Below are positions 9,774-18,770 of a stretch of 64,000 nt of DNA, in pieces (position 1 is the first letter of the stretch; every line of letters begins with the position of its first letter). The stretch is from Paracoccus sediminis. GTDB taxonomy: Bacteria; Pseudomonadota; Alphaproteobacteria; Rhodobacterales; Rhodobacteraceae. The stretch lies in the NCBI RefSeq assembly GCF_900188295.1, contig NZ_FZNM01000002.1, positions 62,001-126,000 of the forward strand, given 5' to 3'. A model generated the notes under the pieces. The model saw only the letters and a program-made list of their open reading frames with translations, ran no database searches and had not been told where the DNA came from. Position numbers and translations under genes: made by a program.

Positions 9774-10754
9774 ATGAAACATTCCCTGCTGATCGCCCTG
9801 CTGGCCGCGCCCCCGGCCATGGCGCAGGACAAGCCCGTCCTGACCGTCTATGCGGGCGAATCCGTCACCAGCGAATGGGGGCCGGGACCGAGGATCGAGG
9901 AAGGCTTCGAGGCGTTCTGCGCCTGCGACCTGCGCTTCGTCACCGGCGACGCGCTGCCGCGCCTGCTGATGGAGGGGGAACGAACGCAAGCCGACATCGT
10001 CTTCGGCCTGAACACCGACGTGACCGCCCGCGCCCGCGCATCGGGCCTGTTCGCGCCGCACGGCCAGGACACCACGGACCTGTCGCTGCCGATCGGATGG
10101 ACCGACGACATCTTCCTGCCCTACAACTGGGGCGAAACCGCCTTCGTCTATGACGAGACGCGGCTGGACAACCCGCCCGCCAGCTTTGCCGACCTGCTGG
10201 ATGCGCCCGACGACCTGAAGATCGTGATCCAGGATCCCCGGTCGTCCGTGTCGGGGCTGGCGCTGCTGCTGTGGGTCAAGGCGATCTATGGCAACAACGC
10301 GCCACAGGCCTGGGCCAAGCTGGCCCCCAAGGTGCTGACGGTCACGAAGGGCTGGTCGGAATCCTATGGCATGTTCACCGAGGGCGAGGCCGACATGGTC
10401 CTGTCCTACACCACATCGCCCGCCTATCACATCGCGGCCGAGGACGACCCGACCAAGAAGGCCGCGATCTTTCCCGAAGGCCACTACTTCATGGCCGAGG
10501 TCGCGGCCCAACTCCGCACCACCGACCAGCCGGAACTGGCACAGGAATTCATGGACTGGATCCTGACGCCGGACTTTCAGGCGACGATCCCCTTGGCCAA
10601 CTGGTCCCTGCCCGCCAAGCTGCCTGAAACCGACTGGCCGCAGGTCATGCGCGACCTGCCGCGCCCCGAAAAGACCCTGTTCCATTCCGAAGACGAGGCC
10701 GAGGCGCTGCGTCAACCCGCGCTTGACGAATGGCTGCGGGCGTTTTCCGGCTGA
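9774..10754 (+). CDS. thiB: Thiamine ABC transporter periplasmic binding protein ThiB
   Basis: This 326-residue protein has a short Sec signal peptide (MKHSLLIALLAAPPAMAQ). The mature domain is of the Fe/thiamine solute-binding type, with VYAGESVTSEWGPG near its start and a mid-region TDDIFLPYNWGETAFVYD segment, as in ThiB/TbpA. It captures thiamine or its phosphates in the periplasm. It starts at the ATG right after a buried AAAGGAG and is preceded by a TPP riboswitch, which independently supports the substrate. It overlaps thiP by 25 bases. Confidence 0.95.
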   Translation: MKHSLLIALLAAPPAMAQDKPVLTVYAGESVTSEWGPGPRIEEGFEAFCACDLRFVTGDALPRLLMEGERTQADIVFGLNTDVTARARASGLFAPHGQDTTDLSLPIGWTDDIFLPYNWGETAFVYDETRLDNPPASFADLLDAPDDLKIVIQDPRSSVSGLALLLWVKAIYGNNAPQAWAKLAPKVLTVTKGWSESYGMFTEGEADMVLSYTTSPAYHIAAEDDPTKKAAIFPEGHYFMAEVAAQLRTTDQPELAQEFMDWILTPDFQATIPLANWSLPAKLPETDWPQVMRDLPRPEKTLFHSEDEAEALRQPALDEWLRAFSG

Positions 10755-12277
10755 CGCGGGCCGAAGCCGGGGGCGCGGTCGTTGCCCTTGCGCTGACGGT
10801 CCTGATCGGCGGCACCCTGGCCGCTGTCGCCTGGTCCGCGCAGGGGCTGTCGGGGCTGGGGCCGTGGGACGGACGCGCGGTCTGGTTCACGCTGTGGCAG
10901 GCGGCCCTGTCCGCCACGCTGTCGGCGGCCCTGGCCGTCCCGGTCGCGCGCGCCCTGGCGCGGCGGCGCTTTCCGGGGCGGGCGGCCCTGGTGACGCTGC
11001 TGGGCGCGCCCTTCATCCTGCCGGTGATCGTGGCGATCATGGGGCTGATCGCGGTCTTCGGCCGCAGCGGCGCGGTCAACGACGCGGCGCGCGCCCTGGG
11101 CCTGCCCGAAGTCAGCATCTATGGCTGGCAGGGCGTGATCCTGGCCCATGTGTTCTTCAACCTGCCCCTGTCGGTGCGCCTGATCCTGCACGGCTGGCAG
11201 GCGATCCCGGCGGAACGGTTCCGGTTGGCGCAATCGCTGGGCTTTTCCCCCCGCGACACGGGCCGGCATCTGGAACGCCCGATGCTGCGGGCGGTTCTGC
11301 CGGGGGTCTGGCTGGCGGTGTTCCTGGTCTGCCTGACCAGCTTTACCGTGGCCCTGGCGCTGGGCGGCGGGCCGCGCGCCACGACGGTGGAGCTGGCGAT
11401 CTATCAGGCGTTCCGGTTCGATTTCGACCTGGGCCGGGCGGCCAGCCTGGGGCTGATCCAGATCGCCGTCTGCATCGGCGCGATGATGCTGGCCCGCCGG
11501 ATCGCCATTCCCGCGGCCTTCGGCGCAGGCCAGGACACGGATCACCGGCCCGCCGCGCCGGGCGGCTGGCACCGGATCGGCGACACCCTTGTGATCGCAG
11601 CCGCGGCAGGCTTCCTGATCTGGCCCATGGCCGCCGTGACCGCGCGCGGCCTGCCCCGCATCCCCGCCCTGCCGCCCGAGGTGTGGGAGGCCACCCTGCG
11701 GTCCGTGGTCATGGCGCTGATCTCGGCCCTGCTGGCGCTGGTCCTGTCGCTGACCCTGGCGTTGGCATTGGCGCGCGGGCGGATGCGCTGGGTGGAAACC
11801 GCCGGAATGCTGCCGCTGATCGCCTCGCCCCTGGTGCTGGGGACCGGGCTGTTCATCCTGGCGCGTCCCTGGGTCGGGCCGCAGGCGCTGGCGCTGCCGG
11901 TGACGGTGGCGATCAACGCGGTCATGGCCCTGCCGTTCGGGCTGCGCGCGCTGATCCCGGCGGCGCGGACGCTGCACGGCGATTACGGGCGGCTGGCCGA
12001 TTCGCTGGATCTGCGCGGGCTGGCGCGGCTGCGGCGGGTCACGCTGCCCCGCCTTGGCCGCCCCTTGGGCTTTGCGGGGGGGCTTGCGGCGGCGCTGGCG
12101 ATGGGGGATCTGGGCGTCATCACCTTGTTCGCCAGCGACCGGCCGACGCTGCCCTTGCACCTGTATCAACTGATGAATTCCTATCGCATGGCCGATGCGT
12201 CGGCCTGCGCGGTGCTTCTGATGGCGATCAGCTTCGGGCTGTTCTGGATCTTCGACCGTGGGGGCCGCCTTGCTTGA
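10730..12277 (+). CDS. thiP: Thiamine ABC transporter permease ThiP
   Basis: This 515-residue permease consists of two fused binding-protein-dependent transport domains. Each has about six membrane helices and an EAA-type loop (RFRLAQSLGFSPRDTGRHL in the first half, YGRLADSLDLRGLARLRRV in the second). This duplicated layout is normal for ThiP. The ATG at 10730 overlaps thiB and gives a full-length N-terminal helix. It forms the thiamine channel with ThiQ as ATPase and is under the same riboswitch. Confidence 0.94.
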   Translation: MAAGVFRLTRAEAGGAVVALALTVLIGGTLAAVAWSAQGLSGLGPWDGRAVWFTLWQAALSATLSAALAVPVARALARRRFPGRAALVTLLGAPFILPVIVAIMGLIAVFGRSGAVNDAARALGLPEVSIYGWQGVILAHVFFNLPLSVRLILHGWQAIPAERFRLAQSLGFSPRDTGRHLERPMLRAVLPGVWLAVFLVCLTSFTVALALGGGPRATTVELAIYQAFRFDFDLGRAASLGLIQIAVCIGAMMLARRIAIPAAFGAGQDTDHRPAAPGGWHRIGDTLVIAAAAGFLIWPMAAVTARGLPRIPALPPEVWEATLRSVVMALISALLALVLSLTLALALARGRMRWVETAGMLPLIASPLVLGTGLFILARPWVGPQALALPVTVAINAVMALPFGLRALIPAARTLHGDYGRLADSLDLRGLARLRRVTLPRLGRPLGFAGGLAAALAMGDLGVITLFASDRPTLPLHLYQLMNSYRMADASACAVLLMAISFGLFWIFDRGGRLA

Positions 12278-12962
12278 ATTCGACGGGATCCGCGTCACGC
12301 GCGGCGCCTTTCATCTGTCCGCCGACCTGGCCGTGCCCACGGGCGCGCGGGTGGCGGTGATCGGCCCGTCGGGGTCGGGAAAATCCACGCTGCTGTCCCT
12401 CGTGGGCGGGTTCCTTGAACCGGACCGGGGCCGCATCCGGGTCGACGGGCAGGACATCACCGCCCTGCCGCCGGGGCGCCGCCCGGTGTCGATGCTGTTT
12501 CAGGACCAGAACCTGTTTCCGCACCTGACGGTCGCGCAGAATCTGGGCCTGGGCCTGCGCCCCGACTTGCGCCTGTCCGAACCCCAGCGCGCCCGCGTCG
12601 CGCAAGTCCTGGCCGAGGTCGGGCTGGACGGGACAGAGAACCGCCGCCCCGCGAACCTGTCGGGTGGCCAGCAGAGCCGGGTGGCCCTGGCGCGCGTGCT
12701 GCTGCGGGCGCGTCCCGTCTTGCTGCTGGACGAACCCTTCGCGGCGCTTGGTCCCGCGCTCAAGGCGGAAATGCTGGCCCTTCTGGCCCGCATCGCCGAC
12801 CGGACCAATGCCACGGTGCTGATGGTCACGCACGACCCCGGCGACGCCCGCCGCCTTGCACCGCAGACGATCCTGGTGGATGGCGGGGTGGCGCATCCGC
12901 CCGTGCCGACGGATCCGCTGCTGGACGATCCGCCGCCGGGGCTGCGGGCCTATCTGGGCTGA
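12258..12962 (+). CDS. thiQ: Thiamine ABC transporter ATP-binding protein ThiQ
   Basis: The 234-residue ABC ATPase has Walker [10 protein letters not shown] at 36-44, the signature LSGGQQSR and Walker B VLLLDEP, completing the thiBPQ importer. The start is a GTG at 12258, inside the thiP end; a TTG four codons later is possible. The last 13 bases overlap the convergent truB. Its short length and position behind thiP distinguish it from other importers' ATPases. Confidence 0.93.
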   Translation: MGAALLEFDGIRVTRGAFHLSADLAVPTGARVAVIGPSGSGKSTLLSLVGGFLEPDRGRIRVDGQDITALPPGRRPVSMLFQDQNLFPHLTVAQNLGLGLRPDLRLSEPQRARVAQVLAEVGLDGTENRRPANLSGGQQSRVALARVLLRARPVLLLDEPFAALGPALKAEMLALLARIADRTNATVLMVTHDPGDARRLAPQTILVDGGVAHPPVPTDPLLDDPPPGLRAYLG

Positions 12963-13852
12963 AGGTTGAAGACCCGTTCGGGCTGGACCAGCCCGCCCTG
13001 ATACCGCCCGATGCAGACCGGCCCCCTGGCATCCGCGACCCAGACCAGATCGCCCCAGTCCGCCGTTCCCGTCACCTGGCCGGGATTGCCGTTGCGGATG
13101 CGGACCGCGCCTTCGGGCGTGGCGCGCAGCATCGGCAGGTCGGCCAAGGCCACCTCCAGCGGCAGAAGCCGCGTGTCCAGCCAGTCCTGCGCGTCCCGGT
13201 CGATCCGGTCGAAGGGCACGGCGTCCCCGGCCTCGAACGGCCCGGACCAGGTGCGGCGCAGATGGGCCACATGGCCCAGGCAGCCCAGCGCCCGGCCCAG
13301 GTCGCGGGCGATCGACCGGACATAGCCGCCCTTGCCGCAGATCATCTCCAGCCGGGCGCTGTCGGCGTCGCAATCCAGCAGGGTCAGGCTTTCCACCCAC
13401 AGGGGACGCGCGGCCAGATCCAGTTCCTCGCCTTCGCGCGCCAGATCATAGGCGCGTTCGCCATCGACCTTGACGGCGGAAAAGGCCGGGGGAACCTGCA
13501 TGATGTCGCCGGTAAAGGCGGGCAGCACGGATTCGATGGCGGCACGGTCGGGGCGGGCATCAGAGGTCCGCACCACCTGACCCGAGGCATCGTCGGTCGC
13601 GGTCTCGGCCCCCCAGGTGACCGTGAAGTCATAGCATTTCAGCGCGTCGGCGACGGCGGCGACGGTCTTGGTCGCCTCGCCCAGGGCCACGGCCAGGACG
13701 CCGGTCGCGTCGGGGTCCAGCGTGCCCGCATGGCCCGCCTTTTTCGCATCCAGCGCCCAGCGGACCTTGGCCACCACCGCGGTCGAGCCGATGCCCGCGG
13801 GCTTGTCCACGATCAGCCAGCCGTTGACGTCGCGGCCCTTTTTGCGTGCCAT
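12950..13852 (-). CDS. truB: tRNA pseudouridine-55 synthase TruB
   Basis: TruB isomerises U55 to pseudouridine in the T-loop of tRNAs. The 300-residue protein begins with the family N-terminus ([15 protein letters not shown]) and carries the catalytic Asp46 in [11 protein letters not shown]. Further family motifs are visible ([22 protein letters not shown]). The C-terminus is the short bacterial type. It is convergent with thiQ and overlaps it by 13 bases. truB often sits near rbfA in bacteria, and rbfA lies 0.8 kb away on the same strand. Confidence 0.96.
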   Translation of the reverse strand: MARKKGRDVNGWLIVDKPAGIGSTAVVAKVRWALDAKKAGHAGTLDPDATGVLAVALGEATKTVAAVADALKCYDFTVTWGAETATDDASGQVVRTSDARPDRAAIESVLPAFTGDIMQVPPAFSAVKVDGERAYDLAREGEELDLAARPLWVESLTLLDCDADSARLEMICGKGGYVRSIARDLGRALGCLGHVAHLRRTWSGPFEAGDAVPFDRIDRDAQDWLDTRLLPLEVALADLPMLRATPEGAVRIRNGNPGQVTGTADWGDLVWVADARGPVCIGRYQGGLVQPERVFNLQPR

Positions 13853-13907
13853 AGCGCGCCCCTCTTGGAAATCGAAGGCGGCGGCATAGCGGCGGACCCG
13901 CAGCCCG

Positions 13908-14663
13908 TCAACCGGCGCCCTCGACCAGCCCGATGATCGGCCCCAGCGACCGCCCGAAATCCGCCCGGTTCACCCCCGGCGCATACAGGCGGCTGATCGA
14001 GCCGTCGAAATACAGCGCGTCGCGCACCCCCAGCCCATCGCGAAACAGCCGCCCGAATTCGTGAAACGTCACCGCCCGGTCGGAAATCGCGAACCACGCC
14101 GTCTGCCCGTCGGGCGACACGCCCACGCCGTTGCGGACGTAACGGCTGTCCGAATCGGCAAGGAACCGGGGATGCAGGCCGCCGTCGATCACCAGCATCG
14201 GCCCGGATTGCGTGGCCAGCCGGCAGTCGGGGCGGGCTGCGGCAAAGGCGCGGCTTTCGATCACCTGAAAGGGCTGCGCGCCGCCGGTGCAAAAGACCCC
14301 GTTCGGCAGCATCCCGAAGTTGTCTTTACTGGCGCCGGTGACAATCGGCTGCACTTCCGCCCCGTCGATGACCAGCAGGCCCACGGGGCGGTAATCGGGA
14401 TGGTACATGCCCGCGTTCATCGCAAAGGCCAGGCTTTCGCCCTGACCCAGGGTCGCGCGGACATTGGCGAAATTGCGCAGGGGTTGCCCGTCAGCCCCGT
14501 CCTGCCACAGCCGCAACGCGGGTTCCTGCGCCGCCGACACCTCGCAGACGACATAGCCCTGGCCATCGTGGGTCAGGCGGTTGCAGCCCTCTGCCGCCGC
14601 CGGGATTGCCCAGGCCAGCAGCATCCCGCAGGCGACACCCAGCGGGCGCAGGTCAATCCGCAT
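13908..14663 (-). CDS. Secreted phosphodiester glycosidase family (NAGPA-like) protein
   Basis: This 251-residue protein has a signal peptide ([26 protein letters not shown]). The domain resembles the phosphodiester glycosidase (NAGPA/DUF2233) family, with [34 protein letters not shown] and the C-terminal [13 protein letters not shown]. The family includes the enzyme that uncovers mannose-6-phosphate in animals; bacterial members are mostly uncharacterised and probably act on cell-envelope sugars. The ATG at 14663 overlaps the rbfA end by 11 bases and gives the best signal peptide; starts a few codons upstream also exist. The true substrate is unknown. Confidence 0.8.
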   Translation of the reverse strand: MRIDLRPLGVACGMLLAWAIPAAAEGCNRLTHDGQGYVVCEVSAAQEPALRLWQDGADGQPLRNFANVRATLGQGESLAFAMNAGMYHPDYRPVGLLVIDGAEVQPIVTGASKDNFGMLPNGVFCTGGAQPFQVIESRAFAAARPDCRLATQSGPMLVIDGGLHPRFLADSDSRYVRNGVGVSPDGQTAWFAISDRAVTFHEFGRLFRDGLGVRDALYFDGSISRLYAPGVNRADFGRSLGPIIGLVEGAG

Positions 14664-15072
14664 CGTCACCCCCATCCGCGCCCTCGACATCGCGGCGCAC
14701 GCGTTCGTCGGCGAACAGGCGGCGCGTGTCGTCCAGCCGGTCGAAGGTCTCGTCCAGCTGGAACCGCAGCTGCGGCGCGTATTTCAGCGTCATCGCCCTG
14801 GCGACCAGATGGCGCAGTTCCGGCGCGTTGCGGCGCAGCGCGGCCAGCGCATCCTCGGCATCGCGCCCGCCCAGCGGCAGGACATAGGCCGTGGCGACCT
14901 TGAGGTCGGGCGAGGTCCGCACCTCGCCCACGGTGATCGAATGGCGGTTCAGGTCCGGGTCGTGCACGTCGGCGCGGGCCAGCACGTCGGACAGGGTGCG
15001 GCGGATCAGCTCGCCCACGCGAAGCTGGCGCTGCGAGGGGCCGGGGCCATGGGAAAAGCGGTTCTGTGCCAT
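14653..15072 (-). CDS. rbfA: 30S ribosome-binding factor RbfA
   Basis: The 139-residue KH-like protein helps mature the 5' end of 16S rRNA in the small subunit. Family features include [16 protein letters not shown] near the N-terminus, the conserved [20 protein letters not shown] segment and [17 protein letters not shown] at the end of the KH fold. The ATG at 15072 is chosen because the preceding open frame has no conserved residues and this gives the normal length. The upstream region is shared with divergent dapB. It overlaps the next gene by 11 bases. Confidence 0.94.
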   Translation of the reverse strand: MAQNRFSHGPGPSQRQLRVGELIRRTLSDVLARADVHDPDLNRHSITVGEVRTSPDLKVATAYVLPLGGRDAEDALAALRRNAPELRHLVARAMTLKYAPQLRFQLDETFDRLDDTRRLFADERVRRDVEGADGGDDAD

Positions 15073-15145
15073 GCGTCCCGATGTAGGGGGTCGCGGGCCG
15101 CCCCGCAACGGGATATGACGCTGCAACGACAGCCCGGAGGTTCCC

Positions 15146-15982
15146 ATGAGCGACTTGCAGAACACGGATGCGCCCGCACGGCCTGGGATCGTCGTCACCG
15201 GCGCATCCGGGCGGATGGGGCGGATGCTGGTCCGGCTGATCCTAGACAACCCCGAGGCGCGGCTGGCGGGCGCCCTGGAACGGCCGGGCCATTCCTGGAT
15301 CGGCCGCGACGTGGGCGAGGCGATGGGCGGGGTGCCGGTTGGGGTGACGGTCAGCGACGACGCGGTGGCGGTGATCGCCCAAGCGCAGGCGGTGATCGAT
15401 TTCACCGCGCCCGCAGCGACCGTGGCCTTCGCCGAACTGACCGCGCAGGCCCGCGCGGTCCACGTGATCGGCACCACCGGGCTGGAACAGCCGCATCTGG
15501 ATTACCTCAAGGCCGCCGCCCGCCACGCCCCGATCATCCGCGCGGGCAACATGAGCCTGGGCGTGAACCTTCTGACGGGCCTGACCCGCAAGGTCGCCGC
15601 CGCCCTGGGCGAGGATTGGGACATCGAGGTGGTCGAGGCTCATCACCGCATGAAGGTCGATGCGCCGTCGGGCACCGCCCTGATGCTGGGCGAGGCCGCC
15701 GCCGAAGGGCGCGGGGCGACGCTGGCCGATCTGCGCACCCCCGCGCGCGAGGGGATCACCGGCGCGCGGGTGCCAGGGACCATCGGCTTTTCGGCCATCC
15801 GGGGCGGCGACGTGGTGGGCGAACACGACGTGATCTTCGCGGGCGCGGGCGAACGCATCGTGCTGCGCCATCTGGCGACGGATCGCGCGATCTTCGCCCG
15901 CGGCGCCCTCCGCGCGGCGATATGGGGCCAGGACAAGGGGCCGGGGGAATACGACATGCAGGACGTGCTGGGGCTGAATTGA
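15146..15982 (+). CDS. dapB: 4-hydroxy-tetrahydrodipicolinate reductase DapB
   Basis: DapB reduces hydroxy-tetrahydrodipicolinate in the diaminopimelate/lysine pathway. The 278-residue protein shows the dinucleotide-binding GASGRMGR at 19-26, the signature [15 protein letters not shown] containing the catalytic His pair and Lys, and the C-terminal [14 protein letters not shown] helix. A GGAGG ribosome-binding site precedes the ATG. It is transcribed alone, divergent from rbfA, and followed directly by a hairpin. Confidence 0.96.
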   Translation: MSDLQNTDAPARPGIVVTGASGRMGRMLVRLILDNPEARLAGALERPGHSWIGRDVGEAMGGVPVGVTVSDDAVAVIAQAQAVIDFTAPAATVAFAELTAQARAVHVIGTTGLEQPHLDYLKAAARHAPIIRAGNMSLGVNLLTGLTRKVAAALGEDWDIEVVEAHHRMKVDAPSGTALMLGEAAAEGRGATLADLRTPAREGITGARVPGTIGFSAIRGGDVVGEHDVIFAGAGERIVLRHLATDRAIFARGALRAAIWGQDKGPGEYDMQDVLGLN

Positions 15983-15989
15983 TCGGATG

Positions 15990-16011
15990 ATGGCGGGTGG
16001 AACCCCGCCAT
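15990..16011 (+). terminator. Hairpin after dapB
   Basis: ATGGCGGG (15990-15997) and CCCGCCAT (16004-16011) form an eight-pair stem with a six-base loop just after the dapB stop. No clear T-run follows (TCCTCC). It may act as a weak or bidirectional terminator between dapB and the convergent gene ending at 16027. Confidence 0.5.
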
Positions 16012-16026
16012 TCCTCCATCCAACCC

Positions 16027-16629
16027 CTATCGCCCGATCGTGCAGCATCCCGACAGCATCGCGGGCTGTTCCCCATGCAGCACCAGCGTCGCGGACAGCC
16101 CGAACAGCCGGTCCGACATGCCGTCCGAACAGATCCGCGGCTGCGCGAACAGCGTCATGTCCCGCGCCACCACCACCCGCGCGGGATCGCGGAAGATGCC
16201 GGTGTCCAGAACCGCCTGCACGGCGCGGCGGTCGCCCGCCTGATCGTCGGGCCTGCGCAGGACCAGGTCGCCGCCTTCGACCTTGGCATCCCAGAAGGGT
16301 TCCGTCCCCAGGCAGCGGAAGGCATCGGGCAGTTCGCCCTCCTGCCAGACATCGGTGCGATAGGCCAGATAGCGCATCGACACCCAGCCCGTGCCCTCGC
16401 CGGCGTTTACCCGCGCCCAGCCACCGCGTTCGTCGATCACCTCGATCGCCTGGGCGTCGGGGGCCAGGGTGCCGATGATCGGGGCCTGGGCATCGGGGTC
16501 GGCGCGGATGTTCAGCACATCGTCCGCCGCCACCCCCGACACGTCGAACAGCGTGGGCAGGCTGTATTCCTGCGTGGCAAGGGCCGGGGTGGCGACGGCA
16601 AGCGTCAGGGCAAGGGCGGTGCGGACCAT
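16027..16629 (-). CDS. Secreted SH3-domain protein of the COG3650 type
   Basis: This 200-residue exported protein has a signal peptide (MVRTALALTLAVATPALA). A bacterial SH3 domain spans about residues 28-92 (DVLNIRADPDAQAPIIGTL, WARVNAGEGTGWVSMRYL). The C-terminal part has the COG3650 pattern FRCLGTEPFWDAKV ... PRICSDGMSD ... LSGCC. Such proteins are predicted to be periplasmic and to bind cell-wall components, but no activity is established. Three Cys residues near the C-terminus may form disulfides. It is convergent with dapB and divergent from the tsaE fusion. Confidence 0.8.
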   Translation of the reverse strand: MVRTALALTLAVATPALATQEYSLPTLFDVSGVAADDVLNIRADPDAQAPIIGTLAPDAQAIEVIDERGGWARVNAGEGTGWVSMRYLAYRTDVWQEGELPDAFRCLGTEPFWDAKVEGGDLVLRRPDDQAGDRRAVQAVLDTGIFRDPARVVVARDMTLFAQPRICSDGMSDRLFGLSATLVLHGEQPAMLSGCCTIGR

Positions 16630-16731
16630 GATGGCTTCCTTTCAGGCCAATCTAACAGGATCAGGCCCTGTCGGCATCAACTCTGTTCGCGGATGGTTCC
16701 CCCGGCGCGCCGAAGCCGCTAGAACACGGCC

Positions 16732-18114
16732 ATGACGACGCGCCTGATTGCCGACGAAATCCTGACTGCCGCCCTGGCGCGGATGCTGGCCGCCACGGCG
16801 CGGCCCGGCGACACGATCCTGCTGGACGGGCCGGTGGGGGCCGGCAAGACGCATTTCGCCCGCGCCTTCATCCGCGCCCGCCAGGGCGAGGGGGCCGAGG
16901 ACGTGCCCAGCCCGACCTTCACCCTGGTCCAGACCTATGACGATCCCTTGGGCACCGAGATCTGGCACGCCGACCTGTATCGCCTGACCGATCCGTCCGA
17001 ACTGGCCGAACTGGGACTGGACGATGCGCTGGACAGCGCCATCTGCCTGATCGAATGGCCCGACCGGCTGGACCGCCTGCCGGACGGCGCGATCACGGTG
17101 GCCCTCGCCGCCCATGCCGACCCCGATCTGCGGACCATCACCCTGATCGCGCCCGATGCGGCCCGGATCGCGCAGCGCGCGGCGTTCGTGGCGGGGGCGG
17201 GATGGGGCGATGCGCGGGTGCTGCCGCTGGCGGGCGATGCCTCGGCCCGGCGGTATTTCCGGCTGGCGGGGGCAGGGGACAGCGCGGTGCTGATGGACGA
17301 TCCCTCGGGCGCGGTCGGGCCGTTCGTGGCGATGACGGGCTGGCTGCGCGGCCATGGCTTCGCGGCGCCTGCGGTCCTGGCGCAGGACCAGGGGGCAGGC
17401 CTGCTGCTGGTGCAGGATCTGGGCGACGACCTTGTGGCGCGCGTTCTGGACCGCGACCCCGGCATGGCGCCCCATGTCTATGACCGGATCACCGACCTGC
17501 TGGCCGATCTGCACCGCCATCCGGTGCCGGATTTCGTGGCCCCGCTGGACGGGCCGATCCTGGCCGATCAGGCGGGGCTGTTTGCCGACTGGTATCCGGG
17601 GGGCGTGGACATCGCGCCCCTGATCGCGGCGCTTCACGCCGATCTGGCCGCCGATCTGCCGCCTGTGCTGGCCCTGCGCGATTTCCATGCCGAAAACCTG
17701 ATCTGGCGCGGCGACGCCCCCCTGGGCCTGATCGACTATCAGGACGCGGTGGCCTGCCATCCGGCCTATGACCTGGTATCGGCCTTGCAGGATGCCCGCC
17801 GCGATGTGGACCCCGCCATCGAATCCGCCTGCATCGCGCGATACCTGGCTGCGACCGGGCTGGACGGCGACCGGTTCCGCGCCGCCTATGCGCTGCTGGG
17901 GGCGCAGCGCAATCTGCGCATCCTGGGCATCTTTGCCCGGCTGTGCGTGCGCGACGGCAAGCCGCGTTACCTGGACTTCATGCCGCGCGTCTGGGGCTGT
18001 GTCCGGCGCAACCTGGAACACCCGGCGCTGGCGCCGCTGGCGCAGGCGCTGGCCGCCGTTCCCGCCCCCGATGCCGTTCTTGTCGAAAGCCTGCGAACCC
18101 GATGCGCCCGCTGA
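16732..18114 (+). CDS. tsaE: Fusion of TsaE (tRNA t6A ATPase) and AmgK-like sugar kinase
   Basis: This 460-residue protein has two domains. Residues 1-150 are TsaE, with Walker A GPVGAGKT at 33-40 and PSPTFTLVQTY; TsaE is the ATPase of the threonylcarbamoyl-adenosine (t6A37) tRNA modification complex. Residues 160-460 are an aminoglycoside-phosphotransferase fold, with the catalytic loop LRDFHAENLIW and metal site LGLIDYQDAV. This half resembles AmgK, which phosphorylates anomeric MurNAc/GlcNAc in peptidoglycan recycling. The next gene, overlapping by 13 bases, is a MurU-type nucleotidyltransferase, AmgK's pathway partner. This fusion recurs in alphaproteobacteria. Whether both halves are active is not shown here. 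Confidence 0.93.
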   Translation: MTTRLIADEILTAALARMLAATARPGDTILLDGPVGAGKTHFARAFIRARQGEGAEDVPSPTFTLVQTYDDPLGTEIWHADLYRLTDPSELAELGLDDALDSAICLIEWPDRLDRLPDGAITVALAAHADPDLRTITLIAPDAARIAQRAAFVAGAGWGDARVLPLAGDASARRYFRLAGAGDSAVLMDDPSGAVGPFVAMTGWLRGHGFAAPAVLAQDQGAGLLLVQDLGDDLVARVLDRDPGMAPHVYDRITDLLADLHRHPVPDFVAPLDGPILADQAGLFADWYPGGVDIAPLIAALHADLAADLPPVLALRDFHAENLIWRGDAPLGLIDYQDAVACHPAYDLVSALQDARRDVDPAIESACIARYLAATGLDGDRFRAAYALLGAQRNLRILGIFARLCVRDGKPRYLDFMPRVWGCVRRNLEHPALAPLAQALAAVPAPDAVLVESLRTRCAR

Positions 18115-18770
18115 TGATCTTTGCCGCCGGGCTTGGCACCCGGATGCGGCCCCTGACCGACCGCCTGCCCAAGCCCCTGATCCCGGTCGCGGGCCGCACC
18201 CTGCTGGACCGCGCGCTGGATCTGGGCCGGGATGCCGGGGCGGGGCCGGTGGTGGTCAACACGCATTACCTGGGGGACCGGATCGCCGCGCATCTGGCGG
18301 GCCGGGGCGTGGCCATCAGCGACGAGCCTGGCACGATCCTGGACACCGGCGGCGGATTGCGCCAGGCGCTGCCCCTGCTGGGAACGGACCCGGTGATGAC
18401 CCTGAATCCCGATGTGGTCTGGACCGGGCCGAACCCGCTGGCCGCGCTGAATGCCGCCTGGCGCGACGACATGGACGCCCTGCTGATGCTGGTGCCGCTG
18501 GCACGGGCGACGGCGCGGCAGGGGGCGGGGGATTTCGCGCTGGACGACGCGGGCCGCATCGCGCGGGGCGGCGATCTGGTCTATGGCGGCGCGCAGATCA
18601 TCCGCCCCGACCGGCTGGCCGACATCCCCGACCGGGTATTCTCGCTGAACCGGCTGTGGGATCGGCTGATCGCCGATGGCCGCGCCCATGGCATCGTCCA
18701 TCCCGGCGGCTGGTGCGACGTGGGCTATCCCGGCGCGATCCCCCTGGCCGAGGAGTTGATCCATGGCTGA
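18102..18770 (+). CDS. murU: MurU-type sugar-1-phosphate nucleotidyltransferase
   Basis: The 222-residue protein has the nucleotidyltransferase signature AAGLGTRMRPLTDRLPKPL at the very N-terminus and the metal/substrate Asp in LNPDVVWTG, as in MurU (MurNAc-1-phosphate uridylyltransferase). With AmgK it converts recycled MurNAc to UDP-MurNAc, bypassing de novo synthesis and the fosfomycin target MurA. The start at 18102 overlaps the upstream fusion gene, and the end overlaps addB by eight bases. GlmU or RmlA-like activity is less likely given the short length and neighbour. Confidence 0.88.
   Translation: MRPLMIFAAGLGTRMRPLTDRLPKPLIPVAGRTLLDRALDLGRDAGAGPVVVNTHYLGDRIAAHLAGRGVAISDEPGTILDTGGGLRQALPLLGTDPVMTLNPDVVWTGPNPLAALNAAWRDDMDALLMLVPLARATARQGAGDFALDDAGRIARGGDLVYGGAQIIRPDRLADIPDRVFSLNRLWDRLIADGRAHGIVHPGGWCDVGYPGAIPLAEELIHG

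Noticed and set aside
7028..10153. Open frame of 1041 codons antisense to mutS, running into thiB
   Set aside because: It crosses the TPP riboswitch and enters thiB out of frame, with low-complexity composition. It is a GC-driven shadow of mutS.
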